Below, piece by piece: positions 36,901 through 43,960 of a stretch of DNA of 64,000 nucleotides. Source of the stretch: JAHEEL01 sp942491345 (GTDB lineage: Bacteria; Actinomycetota; Acidimicrobiia; Spongiisociales; UBA5794); the NCBI GenBank assembly GCA_942491345.1, contig CALOAN010000020.1, forward strand, positions 434,001 to 498,000, written 5' to 3'. Each line of letters begins with the position of its first letter. Position 1 is the first letter of the stretch. The notes under the pieces are model-generated. The model was given only the letters and a program-made list of their open reading frames with translations, did no database searches and was not told the DNA's origin. The translations under genes and the position numbers were made by a program.

Positions 36901-37242
36901 GTCGGAGGTGTGGTTGATGACCAGCTCGGTTATGACCCGCATGTTGCGTGAGTGAGCCGCATCGAGGAACTCCTTGAAGTCGTCGAGAGTCCCGTAGCTT
37001 GGGTGTACGTCGTAGTACTCGGCGATGTCGTAGCCGTCGTCGCGCAGGGGTGACGGATAGAAGGGGAGCAGCCAGATCGTGTCGATGCCAAGGCGGCTGA
37101 GGTAGTCAAGTCGAGAGGTGAGGCCCGGGAAATCGCCGATGCCGTCGTCGCTCGAGTCGGCGAAGGCGCGGACGTGGACCTCGTAGATAACCGCGTCTTT
37201 GTACCAGAGCGGAGGACGGAGTACCCGGGGATCAACAGCCAT
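33973..37242 (-). CDS. treS: Trehalose synthase-maltokinase fusion (TreS-Pep2)
   Basis: 1089 aa from ATG 37242, preceded by GGAG at about 6 nt. Residues 1-550 are TreS (GH13): AVIYEVHVRAFADSSDDGIG, GVDGLRLDAVPYLFEREGTN, MLIAEANQWPED, FLRNHDELTLEMV. It interconverts trehalose and maltose. The C-terminal part (about 600-1089) is the Pep2 maltokinase that makes maltose-1-phosphate: HGDYRLDQV (catalytic loop), then ADFSGDHSRPL, and LRDVSQMLRSFDYVAL. The usual DFEG metal motif reads DFSG. Maltose-1-phosphate would feed GlgE glucan synthesis, but glgE is not in this window. Confidence 0.94.
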   Translation of the reverse strand: MAVDPRVLRPPLWYKDAVIYEVHVRAFADSSDDGIGDFPGLTSRLDYLSRLGIDTIWLLPFYPSPLRDDGYDIAEYYDVHPSYGTLDDFKEFLDAAHSRNMRVITELVINHTSDQHPWFQRARRAEAGTPERDFYVWSDTPDKFADVRIIFQDTEASNWAWDPVAGAYYWHRFFSHQPDLNYDNPLVREAITDVLSFWLDLGVDGLRLDAVPYLFEREGTNGENLRETHEELKRLRSFMDENYENRMLIAEANQWPEDSAAYFGNGDECHMAFHFPLMPRLYLSLERENRLPIIDILEQTPAIPEDAQWAIFLRNHDELTLEMVSEEERDLMWRSYAPDRRARLNLGIRRRLAPLLENDRRRIELLFSLLLSLPGTPVVYYGDEIGMGDNIFLADRDGVRTPMQWSNDRNAGFSRANSQSLYLPIVVDPQFHYETVNVEAQQANPNSLLSWTRSMIRLRQRHPVFGRGSIEFLSPDNEQILAYLREGEGETIAVVANLSRHSQFAELDLSRFAGQRPTEMLGRTEFPVVGKAPYPLSLGPYGFYWISIDGHDRSVIDTRDVLEISGPLEGAFAGDGPLPLILGRFIAAQSWYQGRPPRRSQISVADLIPITPGEQDTTMWIALVSIDRGANSRYWYVVPIGISFEPDSDIADSAVLAHVRRDGTDGILFDAVHNPQFRAMLLEGILAGETLLGRAGSLICTAGTAPFEIPTGEPIESTVSTNNLGETYIDFGRGFAIKLFRQVEPGVNPDLELRRFLTERTAFDDIADTYGALEYQSGDTYTLGVLQQSFAEDSTAWNVLSGFARNWLDATRGEEAIGEPEGAFGPVDQSPAVALPNAHLLDPALELTTRLGRTTAALHQALGSFSEDPDLNPEPFTEHYQQSLYQSLRAGIRQEVREIRRLRHRAEGQVATALDELIAAEQSCLARLGAIRRDRIKGSRIRLHGDYRLDQVHIVDDGFIIADFSGDHSRPLGQRRLRGSPLRDVSQMLRSFDYVALTAARDGSPNERRWAAWWSRVIGLAFVESYLAELEDSPLLPDSVDAIDDLLDAFVLSRALRELHWELATRPDLVRVPLAGLRRMLGQTPSFID

Positions 37243-37465
37243 ACGATTCTCCAGACTAGGGGTGCTCGCCGACGATTCTGCGCCGGCATGCCGCCTGGTA
37301 TCAACACGCGGTGTTCGGAGGAAGATCCGACGGCCGTATCCCTTCGATGCAGACCGTTCACGCACGGTCTCTCGCCGGCGACGATTCGACTCAGTGGGCT
37401 CCTTGGCAGAGCTCCCGCACGGGCGTAATCGTCAAGCAGCCTGCATCTCATCCCGATGCCCTTGG

Positions 37466-37750
37466 ATGGAACGAATACGACCGGTGCTCGCCGTGTTTGC
37501 CGTCGTTGTTGCGTCGTGCGGTGGCACCATATCTTCTTCGTCCTGTGCTGAGTACTCCGCAGAGGTCCAGGACATGATTGCCTCAGGTGCCTCCGTCGAC
37601 GATCTCTCCAATTTCATAAGCGATACTGAAGAGCACGCTGCTCGTCTCATCGCCAACGATCCCGACAATGCCGGACCTTGTGTTGAAGCCGTTCTGGGGG
37701 CCATGTTGACCGGCGCATTCGACGACCTGGACTTGTCTTCCGACGAATGA
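37466..37750 (+). CDS. Small lipoprotein, 94 aa
   Basis: ATG 37466 gives MERIRPVLAVFAVVVASCGG, a lipoprotein signal with lipobox VVASC. A short acidic, helical domain follows (CAEYSAEVQDMIASGASVDD and on) with one further Cys in GPCVEAV that could pair with the Cys in SSSCAEY. No family recognised. The ribosome-binding site is weak. It lies between treS and tRNA-Arg, outside the island. Confidence 0.55.
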   Translation: MERIRPVLAVFAVVVASCGGTISSSSCAEYSAEVQDMIASGASVDDLSNFISDTEEHAARLIANDPDNAGPCVEAVLGAMLTGAFDDLDLSSDE

Positions 37751-37818
37751 CCGTGTCGGTTTCCGGGAGTACCGATCTCGGGTAGGGAGCGGGCGGTCGA
37801 GATGCGGTTGTTCGTTGG

Positions 37819-37891
37819 CGCCCTCGGGAAGATTCGAACTTCCGACACCCGGTTTAGGAAACCGGTGCTCTATCCCCTGAGCTACGAGGGC
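37819..37891 (-). tRNA. tRNA-Arg (anticodon CCT), island insertion site
   Basis: Read on the minus strand: acceptor GCCCTCG/CGAGGGC, D-arm GCTC/GAGC, anticodon stem CCGGT/ACCGG with loop TTCCTAA (anticodon CCT), T-arm GAAG-TTCGAAT-CTTC, discriminator G; CCA is not encoded. The 5' 42 nt are duplicated at 56144-56185. The 5' half now present comes from the island side, and the integrase gene reads directly into it. Confidence 0.96.
37850..37891. repeat. attL: 42-bp direct repeat, int-proximal copy
   Basis: Identical over 42 bp to 56144-56185. It spans the 5' half of tRNA-Arg from the acceptor through the anticodon loop to the first base of the 3' stem strand's surrounding. An ATCG also matches four bases beyond the right end. 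Confidence 0.92.
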
Positions 37892-39068
37892 AAATCGTTA
37901 TGAAACCTTTGGTATATCTACCTTTCCGGCCGTCTCGGATAGACCCGACACACGCTCCAAAGTGCGCTTGGGCCGCACCTGGGCCGCACCTGGGCCGCAC
38001 CTGGGCCGCACCGTAACGCGCATCCATCGATTCTGCGAGGCTCTCGAGGTCATCTTCGAACAGATGTGTATACCTATCAAGAGTGATCTGTGCCGACGAA
38101 TGCCCCAGCATTTTTTGCACTGCTTTCACGCTTGCCCCGGCTGAAATCGCCAGACTTGCGGCAGTGTGTCGCAGGTCGTGCGGCACCAGATCGCCAAGGC
38201 CGAGGTCGGCCACCGCGGGCTTCCACACCCTTCGCAAGAAATTCGGGGAGCGGAGAGCCTGGCCGGTCGACGACGTGAACACGAGGCGATCCCCGGAGAG
38301 GGTCGGGGCCATCTCGTCGATCAGGAATGCAGGTAGCACAATCGTGCGGGATCGATGCGACTTCGGGGAACCCCAGACAAGCTTGCCATTGACCAGGGTG
38401 GCCGATTCCCGTACATGAACTTGGCGCCGCAACACGTCCACGTTGTTTGCCCGGAGCGCCACGGCCTCTCCCCAGCGAAGGCCACCGTAGGAGAGGAGCT
38501 TGACCAGCTGCGCGCCGCCACTGATCCGTTGCTCCACCGCATCGGCGAGCTCGGTCACCTGCTCGGCCGTCAGATACCGTTGGTCCCGCTCGCGAGTCTT
38601 CGGTACCTTCACCGTCTCTGCCGGATTCCGACCGATGAGGCCGTCGTTGACAGCCTGAGCTAGTACCGCAGAGACAACTCGTTTCGCCTGGCCCATCCTC
38701 GATGCTGACAGACCGTCCGCGGCCATCGCGGCGACCCATGCTCGGAGGAGGTCCGGGTTGATCCGTCGCAGTTCGACGCTACCCAACGTGGGCAGGATCC
38801 TCGAGTCGAGCAGTGAGCGATAGCCGGCGATTGTCTTTGGCTTGAGGACGAGGCCCTGAAACCAATCCTCCGCGTACTCTTCGAATCGGACGGCACCTGC
38901 GCTCGGGTCAACCCATAGACCCCGGTCTTGTTTCTGGAGCTCGTCGCGGAGCCATCGCTCTGCGTCCACCTTCCGTCCGAACGCTCTCGAGTGTTCCCGC
39001 CCATCCGGGCCGCGGTACCCGGCGCGCCACGGCGTAGGTCGATCAGGTCGTTTACGAATCCATCCCAT
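37854..39068 (-). CDS. int: Site-specific tyrosine recombinase (island integrase)
   Basis: 404 aa. An N-terminal AP2-like arm-binding region (MGWIRKRPDRPTPWRAGYRG) precedes a SAM-like core-binding domain (about 65-155). The catalytic domain has YGGLRWGEA (first Arg), HDLRHTAAS (His/Arg), MLGHSSAQITLDRYTH (His and nucleophile Tyr). All expected catalytic residues are present. The last 12 codons and the TAA lie within the 42-bp att core, so every integrated or circular form keeps the same C-terminus. Tandem 11-bp repeats lie in its 3' part. It forms an operon with the xis-like gene 125 bp upstream. Confidence 0.95.
   Translation of the reverse strand: MGWIRKRPDRPTPWRAGYRGPDGREHSRAFGRKVDAERWLRDELQKQDRGLWVDPSAGAVRFEEYAEDWFQGLVLKPKTIAGYRSLLDSRILPTLGSVELRRINPDLLRAWVAAMAADGLSASRMGQAKRVVSAVLAQAVNDGLIGRNPAETVKVPKTRERDQRYLTAEQVTELADAVEQRISGGAQLVKLLSYGGLRWGEAVALRANNVDVLRRQVHVRESATLVNGKLVWGSPKSHRSRTIVLPAFLIDEMAPTLSGDRLVFTSSTGQALRSPNFLRRVWKPAVADLGLGDLVPHDLRHTAASLAISAGASVKAVQKMLGHSSAQITLDRYTHLFEDDLESLAESMDARYGAAQVRPRCGPGAAQAHFGACVGSIRDGRKGRYTKGFITICPRSSGDRAPVS
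37969..38012. repeat. Four tandem 11-bp repeats, putative left arm-type integrase sites
   Basis: Unit TGGGCCGCACC four times without spacing, inside the 3' end of int. Because 11 is not a multiple of 3, the repeat is a DNA element and not a protein repeat. The same unit recurs three times at 56009-56041, inside the other end of the island. Confidence 0.85.
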
Positions 39069-39192
39069 TAGAACTCTGGAGGGTAGCCAGCCGCGACGCT
39101 CTCGATGTGAGGGGACGCGCCGCGCGTCAGATGCTCCGCGGCCGATCGCGCCGTGCCGGGTTCCGCAGTTCGATCACCGTGCCGGCGTTCGT

Positions 39193-39384
39193 TCATGGGC
39201 TGGCGCTTTCGATCTGGCGTTCGATCCACTCGGTGACGTCCGTCAAGCGGTAGCGGATGTGCCTTCCCACGCGGAACCCGAGGGGCCCTTCTCGGCGATA
39301 CCGCCACTGGTAGAGCGTGGTCGCCGGCACACCGAGATATTCGGCGAGGTCTTGCACGGTGAGGAGGCGATCGGGGAGTTCCAT
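39193..39384 (-). CDS. Excisionase-like MerR/HTH_17 DNA-binding protein
   Basis: 63 aa: MELPDRLLTVQDLAEYLGVP followed by TTLYQWRYRREGPLGFRVGRHIRYRLTDV split over the winged helix. This is the 'excisionase family DNA-binding' layout, with a recognition helix at ATTLYQWRYR and a wing at GRHIRYR. It lies just upstream of int on the same strand, so it probably directs excision or represses the operon. The iteron-like array starts about 20 bp upstream of its ATG and could be its binding site. Confidence 0.85.
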   Translation of the reverse strand: MELPDRLLTVQDLAEYLGVPATTLYQWRYRREGPLGFRVGRHIRYRLTDVTEWIERQIESASP

Positions 39385-39402
39385 TGCCGTATCTTGCTCC
39401 GC

Positions 39403-39568
39403 GACCCTGTCACCAGAGTGTTCGCAACCCTCTCATCAAAGTGTTCGTGACCCTCTCATCAGAGTGTTCGTGACCCTCTCGACGAAGTGCTCCGCGACCT
39501 CATCGCGACCCTGTCATCAGAGTGTTCGTAACCCTCTCATCAGAGTGTCACCAGAGTGTTCGTGACAG
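39403..39568. repeat. Iteron-like array of about six 23-24-bp direct repeats
   Basis: Copies start near 39403, 39427, 39449, 39472, 39507 and 39530. Each begins (G)ACCCTCTCATC and ends AGAGTGTTCGT, with a few substitutions and with CTCT/AGAG as a small internal dyad. The array lies upstream of xis-int. It could be an iteron origin for a circular form or a multi-site operator. No protein with a sensible fold is encoded here. Confidence 0.8.
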
Positions 39569-39667
39569 GGTATGACGCCATCGGGAGGCGCTCATCACGG
39601 CAGCCGTCAACGGTGAGATCGACATGTACACTTTCGACCACGAGCAGCACTTGGAAAGGAAAGCACG

Positions 39668-40231
39668 GTGACCAAGACCGTCCACCGAGTCAAGCTCACT
39701 CTACGCGGTATCAGACCGCCGATCTGGCGGCGCATCGAGGTGGCGTCCGACACAACCCTCGGAGACCTCGCACCGGTTCTCGAGGCGGCAATGGGATGGC
39801 TGGGCGGTCATCTTCACATGTTTGAAATCGACGGAGTCACCTACGGCACTCCCGACCCCGACTGGGACTCCGACGACCTCGATGAGAACGAGTACCGCCT
39901 GGGCGATATGCTCCCCACAGTCGGGGCGAAGATGACATGGGACTACGACTTCGGGGATGGCTGGCAGCACAACGTGCTCGTCGAAGCCATAGAACCCGTC
40001 GCAGCCGACGTCCTCTACCCACGATGCCTCGCAGGGAAGCGGGCCTGCCCGCCGGAGGACTGCGGCGGCCCGCCCGGGTATGCCGACATCCTCGAAGTGA
40101 TCGCCGACCCGGACAACCCGGACCACGCCGACATGCGTGACTTCGTGCCCCTCGACTACGACCCCGAGTGCTTTGACCTCGCCGACACCGACGCCGACCT
40201 GCGAGTGCCCCGCCCCCTTGAGGGCTGGTGA
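39668..40231 (+). CDS. Plasmid pRiA4b ORF-3-like family protein
   Basis: 187 aa from GTG 39668, with GGAAAGGAAAG 5-15 nt upstream. The family signature is complete: VKLTLRGIRPPIWRRIEV at the N-terminus, HLHMFEIDG, MTWDYDFGDGWQHNVLVE and CLAGKRACPPEDCGGPPGY near the C-terminus. Members occur on plasmids and in islands; molecular function is not established. The Cys residues in the last motif may bind metal. Cargo of the island. Confidence 0.93.
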   Translation: MTKTVHRVKLTLRGIRPPIWRRIEVASDTTLGDLAPVLEAAMGWLGGHLHMFEIDGVTYGTPDPDWDSDDLDENEYRLGDMLPTVGAKMTWDYDFGDGWQHNVLVEAIEPVAADVLYPRCLAGKRACPPEDCGGPPGYADILEVIADPDNPDHADMRDFVPLDYDPECFDLADTDADLRVPRPLEGW

Positions 40232-40241
40232 GCTACCTCTT

Positions 40242-40342
40242 CTGGAATAGTAGGACCAGATTCCGCCCCTTATTCCAGCCATGGACGTTTTGCTAGAATA
40301 GTGACTATGATGCGTGCACGAAACACGAGCACACTGGAATAG
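40242..40342. promoter_or_regulatory. Repeated CTGGAATAG boxes upstream of the fic gene, putative operator
   Basis: CTGGAATAG at 40242, its inverse TATTCCAG at 40271 (a perfect 8-bp dyad with the first), CTAGAATAG at 40293 and CTGGAATAG at 40334, eight bases before the fic ATG. Four copies in 100 bp suggest a regulator binding site; the winged-helix part of the Fic protein itself could bind here. Confidence 0.55.
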
Positions 40343-40349
40343 CGAAGCC

Positions 40350-41522
40350 ATGACCGATCGAGCGGGCACCTACATCCAACAGCCAACCGGCTATCGGTCT
40401 TTCCTGCCCAAGCCGCTGCCACCTGATCCGCCGATCGAGTGGAACGATGAATTGATCCAGGCACTCTCGGATGCGGACCGTGCGATCGGCCGCCTCGACG
40501 GGCTTGCCCGCAACCTCCCCAGCAACGACCTGTTCGTTGCGATGTATGTCAAGAGGGAAGCCGTCCTCAGCTCCCAGATCGAAGGCACCCAATCGAGCCT
40601 CGACGACGTACTCGCGTTCGAAGCAGCCATCCCCGGGGTACAGCAGCCCACAGACATCGCTGAAACTGTGAACTACGTCAAGGCAATGAACAAGGGCATC
40701 GAACTTCTCGATGAGCTCCCTCTCTCGGGGCGCCTCATCCGCCAGATTCACCGAGAGCTGCTTACAGGCGTACGAGGCCAGGAACGAAACCCGGGTCACT
40801 TCAGAACATCGCAGAACTGGATCGGACCGGCAGGATGCACCCTCAACACTGCAACGTTCGTCCCCCCGCACCCCGACGACCTGCCCGAGACGTTCAGGCA
40901 CCTCGAGGCATACCTCAACGACGGCTCGATGCCGCCGATCGTCCAAGCGGCGCTCTCCCATGTGCAGTTCGAGACGATCCACCCCTTCCTCGACGGAAAC
41001 GGGCGAGTCGGACGGCTGCTGATCACGCTCCTCCTCATCGAGAGGGGAGCGCTGGCCGCACCGCTCCTGTATCTCAGCCTGTTTCTCAGAGCGAACCGGA
41101 CGGAGTACTACGACCGGCTCGGGCGTGTACGCACCCACGGGGATTGGGAGGGCTGGCTGCGGTTCTTTCTCCAAGGTGTCACTGTGACCGCCGACGATGC
41201 AACCGACACTGCCCAAGCGGTCGCGACACTCCACGCCTCCGACGTACGCATGACGTCCGAATTCGCATTCGGAACGTACGGGCCCGCATTCGTCGATCTC
41301 ATCTCGCAGCAGCCAGTCGTGACTGTCGCATTCGTGTCGGAGCGGCTTGAAACATCTCCAACGACGGCTGGCCTGCTACTTGGAAAGGCAACGGACGCTG
41401 GGATGATCGAGGAGATCACCGGCAAGAAGCGGAACCGGATCTTTCGGCACTCGCGACTTCTCGATCTCTTCAGCACCGACGACACCGATCCACTCATGGA
41501 CAGCACAGGGGGCAGCACATGA
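40350..41522 (+). CDS. Fic family protein with N-terminal inhibitory motif and C-terminal winged helix
   Basis: 390 aa from ATG 40350. The Fic core motif HPFLDGNGRVGR (about residues 214-225) is intact, so AMP-transfer activity is possible. SSQIEGTQSS near residue 75 matches the [S/T]xxxE[G/N] inhibitory helix of self-inhibited Fic proteins. The C-terminal 90 residues (FVSERLETSPTTAGLLLGKA then TDAGMIEEITGKKRNRI) form a winged helix. Such proteins modify targets or DNA-gyrase-like partners; the target here is unknown. Promoter-region repeats suggest autoregulation. Confidence 0.92.
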   Translation: MTDRAGTYIQQPTGYRSFLPKPLPPDPPIEWNDELIQALSDADRAIGRLDGLARNLPSNDLFVAMYVKREAVLSSQIEGTQSSLDDVLAFEAAIPGVQQPTDIAETVNYVKAMNKGIELLDELPLSGRLIRQIHRELLTGVRGQERNPGHFRTSQNWIGPAGCTLNTATFVPPHPDDLPETFRHLEAYLNDGSMPPIVQAALSHVQFETIHPFLDGNGRVGRLLITLLLIERGALAAPLLYLSLFLRANRTEYYDRLGRVRTHGDWEGWLRFFLQGVTVTADDATDTAQAVATLHASDVRMTSEFAFGTYGPAFVDLISQQPVVTVAFVSERLETSPTTAGLLLGKATDAGMIEEITGKKRNRIFRHSRLLDLFSTDDTDPLMDSTGGST

Positions 41523-41569
41523 GCACCAAAGAGGCAGACTTCGAAGCGACGATCGTGCGGTCCCTGGTG

Positions 41570-41780
41570 TAGGGCGGCGGGTACGCCGAGGGCGACCCGT
41601 CAACGTGCAACGCCGAACTGGGCTTGTATTGATGGGTCCGCACTTCCGCTCTCGGCGATACCGCCACCGGCAAAGCGTGGCCGCCGGCACACCGAGACAC
41701 TCGGCGAGGTCTTGCGCGGTGAGGAGGCGATCGCCGCGGCCACAAACACTCTGATAACACTCTGATGAGAGGGTCCTCCT
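41570..41780 (-). pseudogene. Decayed second copy of the xis-like gene and iterons
   Basis: Read on the minus strand, 41757-41780 repeats the iteron sequence (GACCCTCTCATC then AGAGTGTT, with one partial extra copy). The following DNA encodes RLLTAQDLAECLGVPAATLC and RWRYRRERKCG, a clear relative of the xis product. The ATG region is replaced by GCCGCGGCGATC, and similarity stops before the wing, so it is broken. It is a degenerate duplication of the 39.2-39.6 kb segment. The rest of 41523-41963 holds nothing else clear. Confidence 0.75.
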
Positions 41781-41928
41781 TCACGATTGGCCACATGAGC
41801 CAGTCCCGAGAGACGATTCCGATGTCAGGTCAGCATGACCGCCACACCATCGTCAACCAACCAGACAGCCATGTCGCACGTCATGGATCCAACTGCCTTC
41901 ATCACCACACGCACCTGCAACAAGTTGC

Positions 41929-41951
41929 CCGGTGTGTACATGTGTACATCG
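41929..41951. promoter_or_regulatory. Tandem GTGTACAT boxes upstream of the SEC-C gene
   Basis: GTGTACATGTGTACAT contains two direct GTGTACAT copies about 15 bp before the chosen start codon. Each box contains the TGTACA palindrome. Possible operator; unverified. Confidence 0.35.
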
Positions 41952-41963
41952 CAGGTGGCGCTG

Positions 41964-42476
41964 ATGGACTTGGATAGGGGCACGTTGGCGAGGATCGACC
42001 GCAAGATCCTCTCCGGCCTCGGCAGCGACGAGGCCTACCGGACGCTGCGAGTGCCAGCGATCGCAGCGAAGTGGTCGACATGGAAACGGTACTGCGATTC
42101 CGTGGGGATCTCGATGGGGCGAGCCGTCACGATGCTCATCGATCGAGAGCTCATCAGCGTGTTCGGTGACGTCACCGGCGACGAGCCGCCCGTGTTCGCT
42201 CAACGTGCCACAGAACAGCTCTCGATCCGAGAGGCGAAGATCGCAGCCCGAGAGCGTGAGGTCGATACGGATGAGAAACGGATGCGCGAGTGGAGCAAGC
42301 GGCTGCGACGTCGGGAGGAGGAACTCGAGGCCCGAGAGCAACGGGCCGAATCTGCTTCAAAGGTTGCATCACCTCACTCGACGGCTCGCGTCAAGATTGG
42401 GCGCAACGAACGGTGCCCGTGCGGGTCAGGCCTCAAGTACAAGCACTGCCACGGCCTGGCCGGCCGCCGAACATAA
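41964..42476 (+). CDS. SEC-C zinc-binding motif protein with coiled coil
   Basis: 170 aa from ATG 41964 with AGGTGG about 9 nt upstream. The N-terminal 75 residues (LRVPAIAAKWSTWKRYCDSV and on) are helical and may bind DNA. A charged coiled coil follows (AKIAAREREVDTDEKRMREW). The C-terminus is a SEC-C motif, KIGRNERCPCGSGLKYKHCH, which binds zinc and is used in many proteins for nucleic-acid or ribosome contacts. Earlier in-frame ATGs exist at 41835 and 41937. The stop codon lies inside a copy of the island palindromic repeat. Confidence 0.8.
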   Translation: MDLDRGTLARIDRKILSGLGSDEAYRTLRVPAIAAKWSTWKRYCDSVGISMGRAVTMLIDRELISVFGDVTGDEPPVFAQRATEQLSIREAKIAAREREVDTDEKRMREWSKRLRRREEELEAREQRAESASKVASPHSTARVKIGRNERCPCGSGLKYKHCHGLAGRRT

Positions 42477-42492
42477 TGCCGGATATGGGCGG
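42468..42492. repeat. Island palindromic repeat, copy a (left arm degenerate)
   Basis: Left arm CGAACATA (degenerate), centre ATGCCGGA, right arm TATGGGCGG. Overlaps the SEC-C gene stop codon. Confidence 0.6.
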
Positions 42493-42603
42493 CCACGGCC
42501 CGGTCGGTTCCGCGTGCGTTGAGGCCGTTGGACCCTGGTTGCATGCTGCCTGTCGGAGGATGGTTTGAGGGACGGTGCTGGACAACGCTGAGGAGTCCTG
42601 AAG

Positions 42604-42884
42604 ATGCAACCGTTCGCTCTACGTTGGCTGATCCTGTTCATCTTGGTCGTGCTGCTGTTGGCTGCTTGTGGCGATTCCGCTGACGGCGATGCGGCCACGA
42701 TCGCTGCCGTCGAGGCCAACGAGGAGGCGTACATTGAGGCGTTCTTCGCCCAGGACCTTGATGCGTTCATGGACACATTTGCCGAAGATGCCATCTTCGT
42801 CGATGAGACATTCGGTGACTATCTCGAGGGCAAGAATGCGATCAACGCCATGTATACGAGTCAACGCGACCCCGACATGGGGGT

Positions 42885-42885
<1 letters not shown>
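42604..42885 (+). CDS. SnoaL/NTF2-like lipoprotein, 3' end destroyed by poly-G sequence
   Basis: ATG 42604 with GAGGAG upstream. Lipoprotein signal MQPFALRWLILFILVVLLLA then lipobox LLAAC. The following 65 residues (VEANEEAYIEAFFAQDLDAF, then DAIFVDETFGDYLEGKNAI) match the first helices and strand of SnoaL/NTF2-like proteins. After about codon 93 the frame runs into G homopolymers and is meaningless. The real gene probably continued for 50-60 codons. Confidence 0.7.
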
Positions 42886-43790
<905 letters not shown>

Positions 43791-43866
43791 GGGTTTGTTT
43801 TGTTTTTTTCCAAGGCGGCTATTTGCGATCGGCCCCAGTCCTGCGACCCCACTCGTCCAGCACACT

Positions 43867-43894
43867 CCGCCCATATCGGCCGACATATGGGCGG
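43867..43894. repeat. Island palindromic repeat, copy b
   Basis: Perfect 10-bp arms CCGCCCATAT / ATATGGGCGG around CGGCCGAC. The right flank continues CTAGAACG, similar to the flank of the half-copy at 49418. Lies just downstream of the beta-propeller gene stop. Confidence 0.85.
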
Positions 43895-43914
43895 CTAGAA
43901 CGGGCGCAGGAGAT

Positions 43915-43941
43915 CGCCCATATTGCCTCCGGTTATGGGCG
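43915..43941. repeat. Island palindromic repeat, copy c
   Basis: Arms CGCCCATA / TATGGGCG around an 11-nt centre (TTGCCTCCGGT). A half-copy (TATGGGCAGCC) follows at about 43985, overlapping the 3' end of the beta-propeller gene. Confidence 0.8.
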
Positions 43942-43960
43942 GCCAGATCATGGTGTTGGG

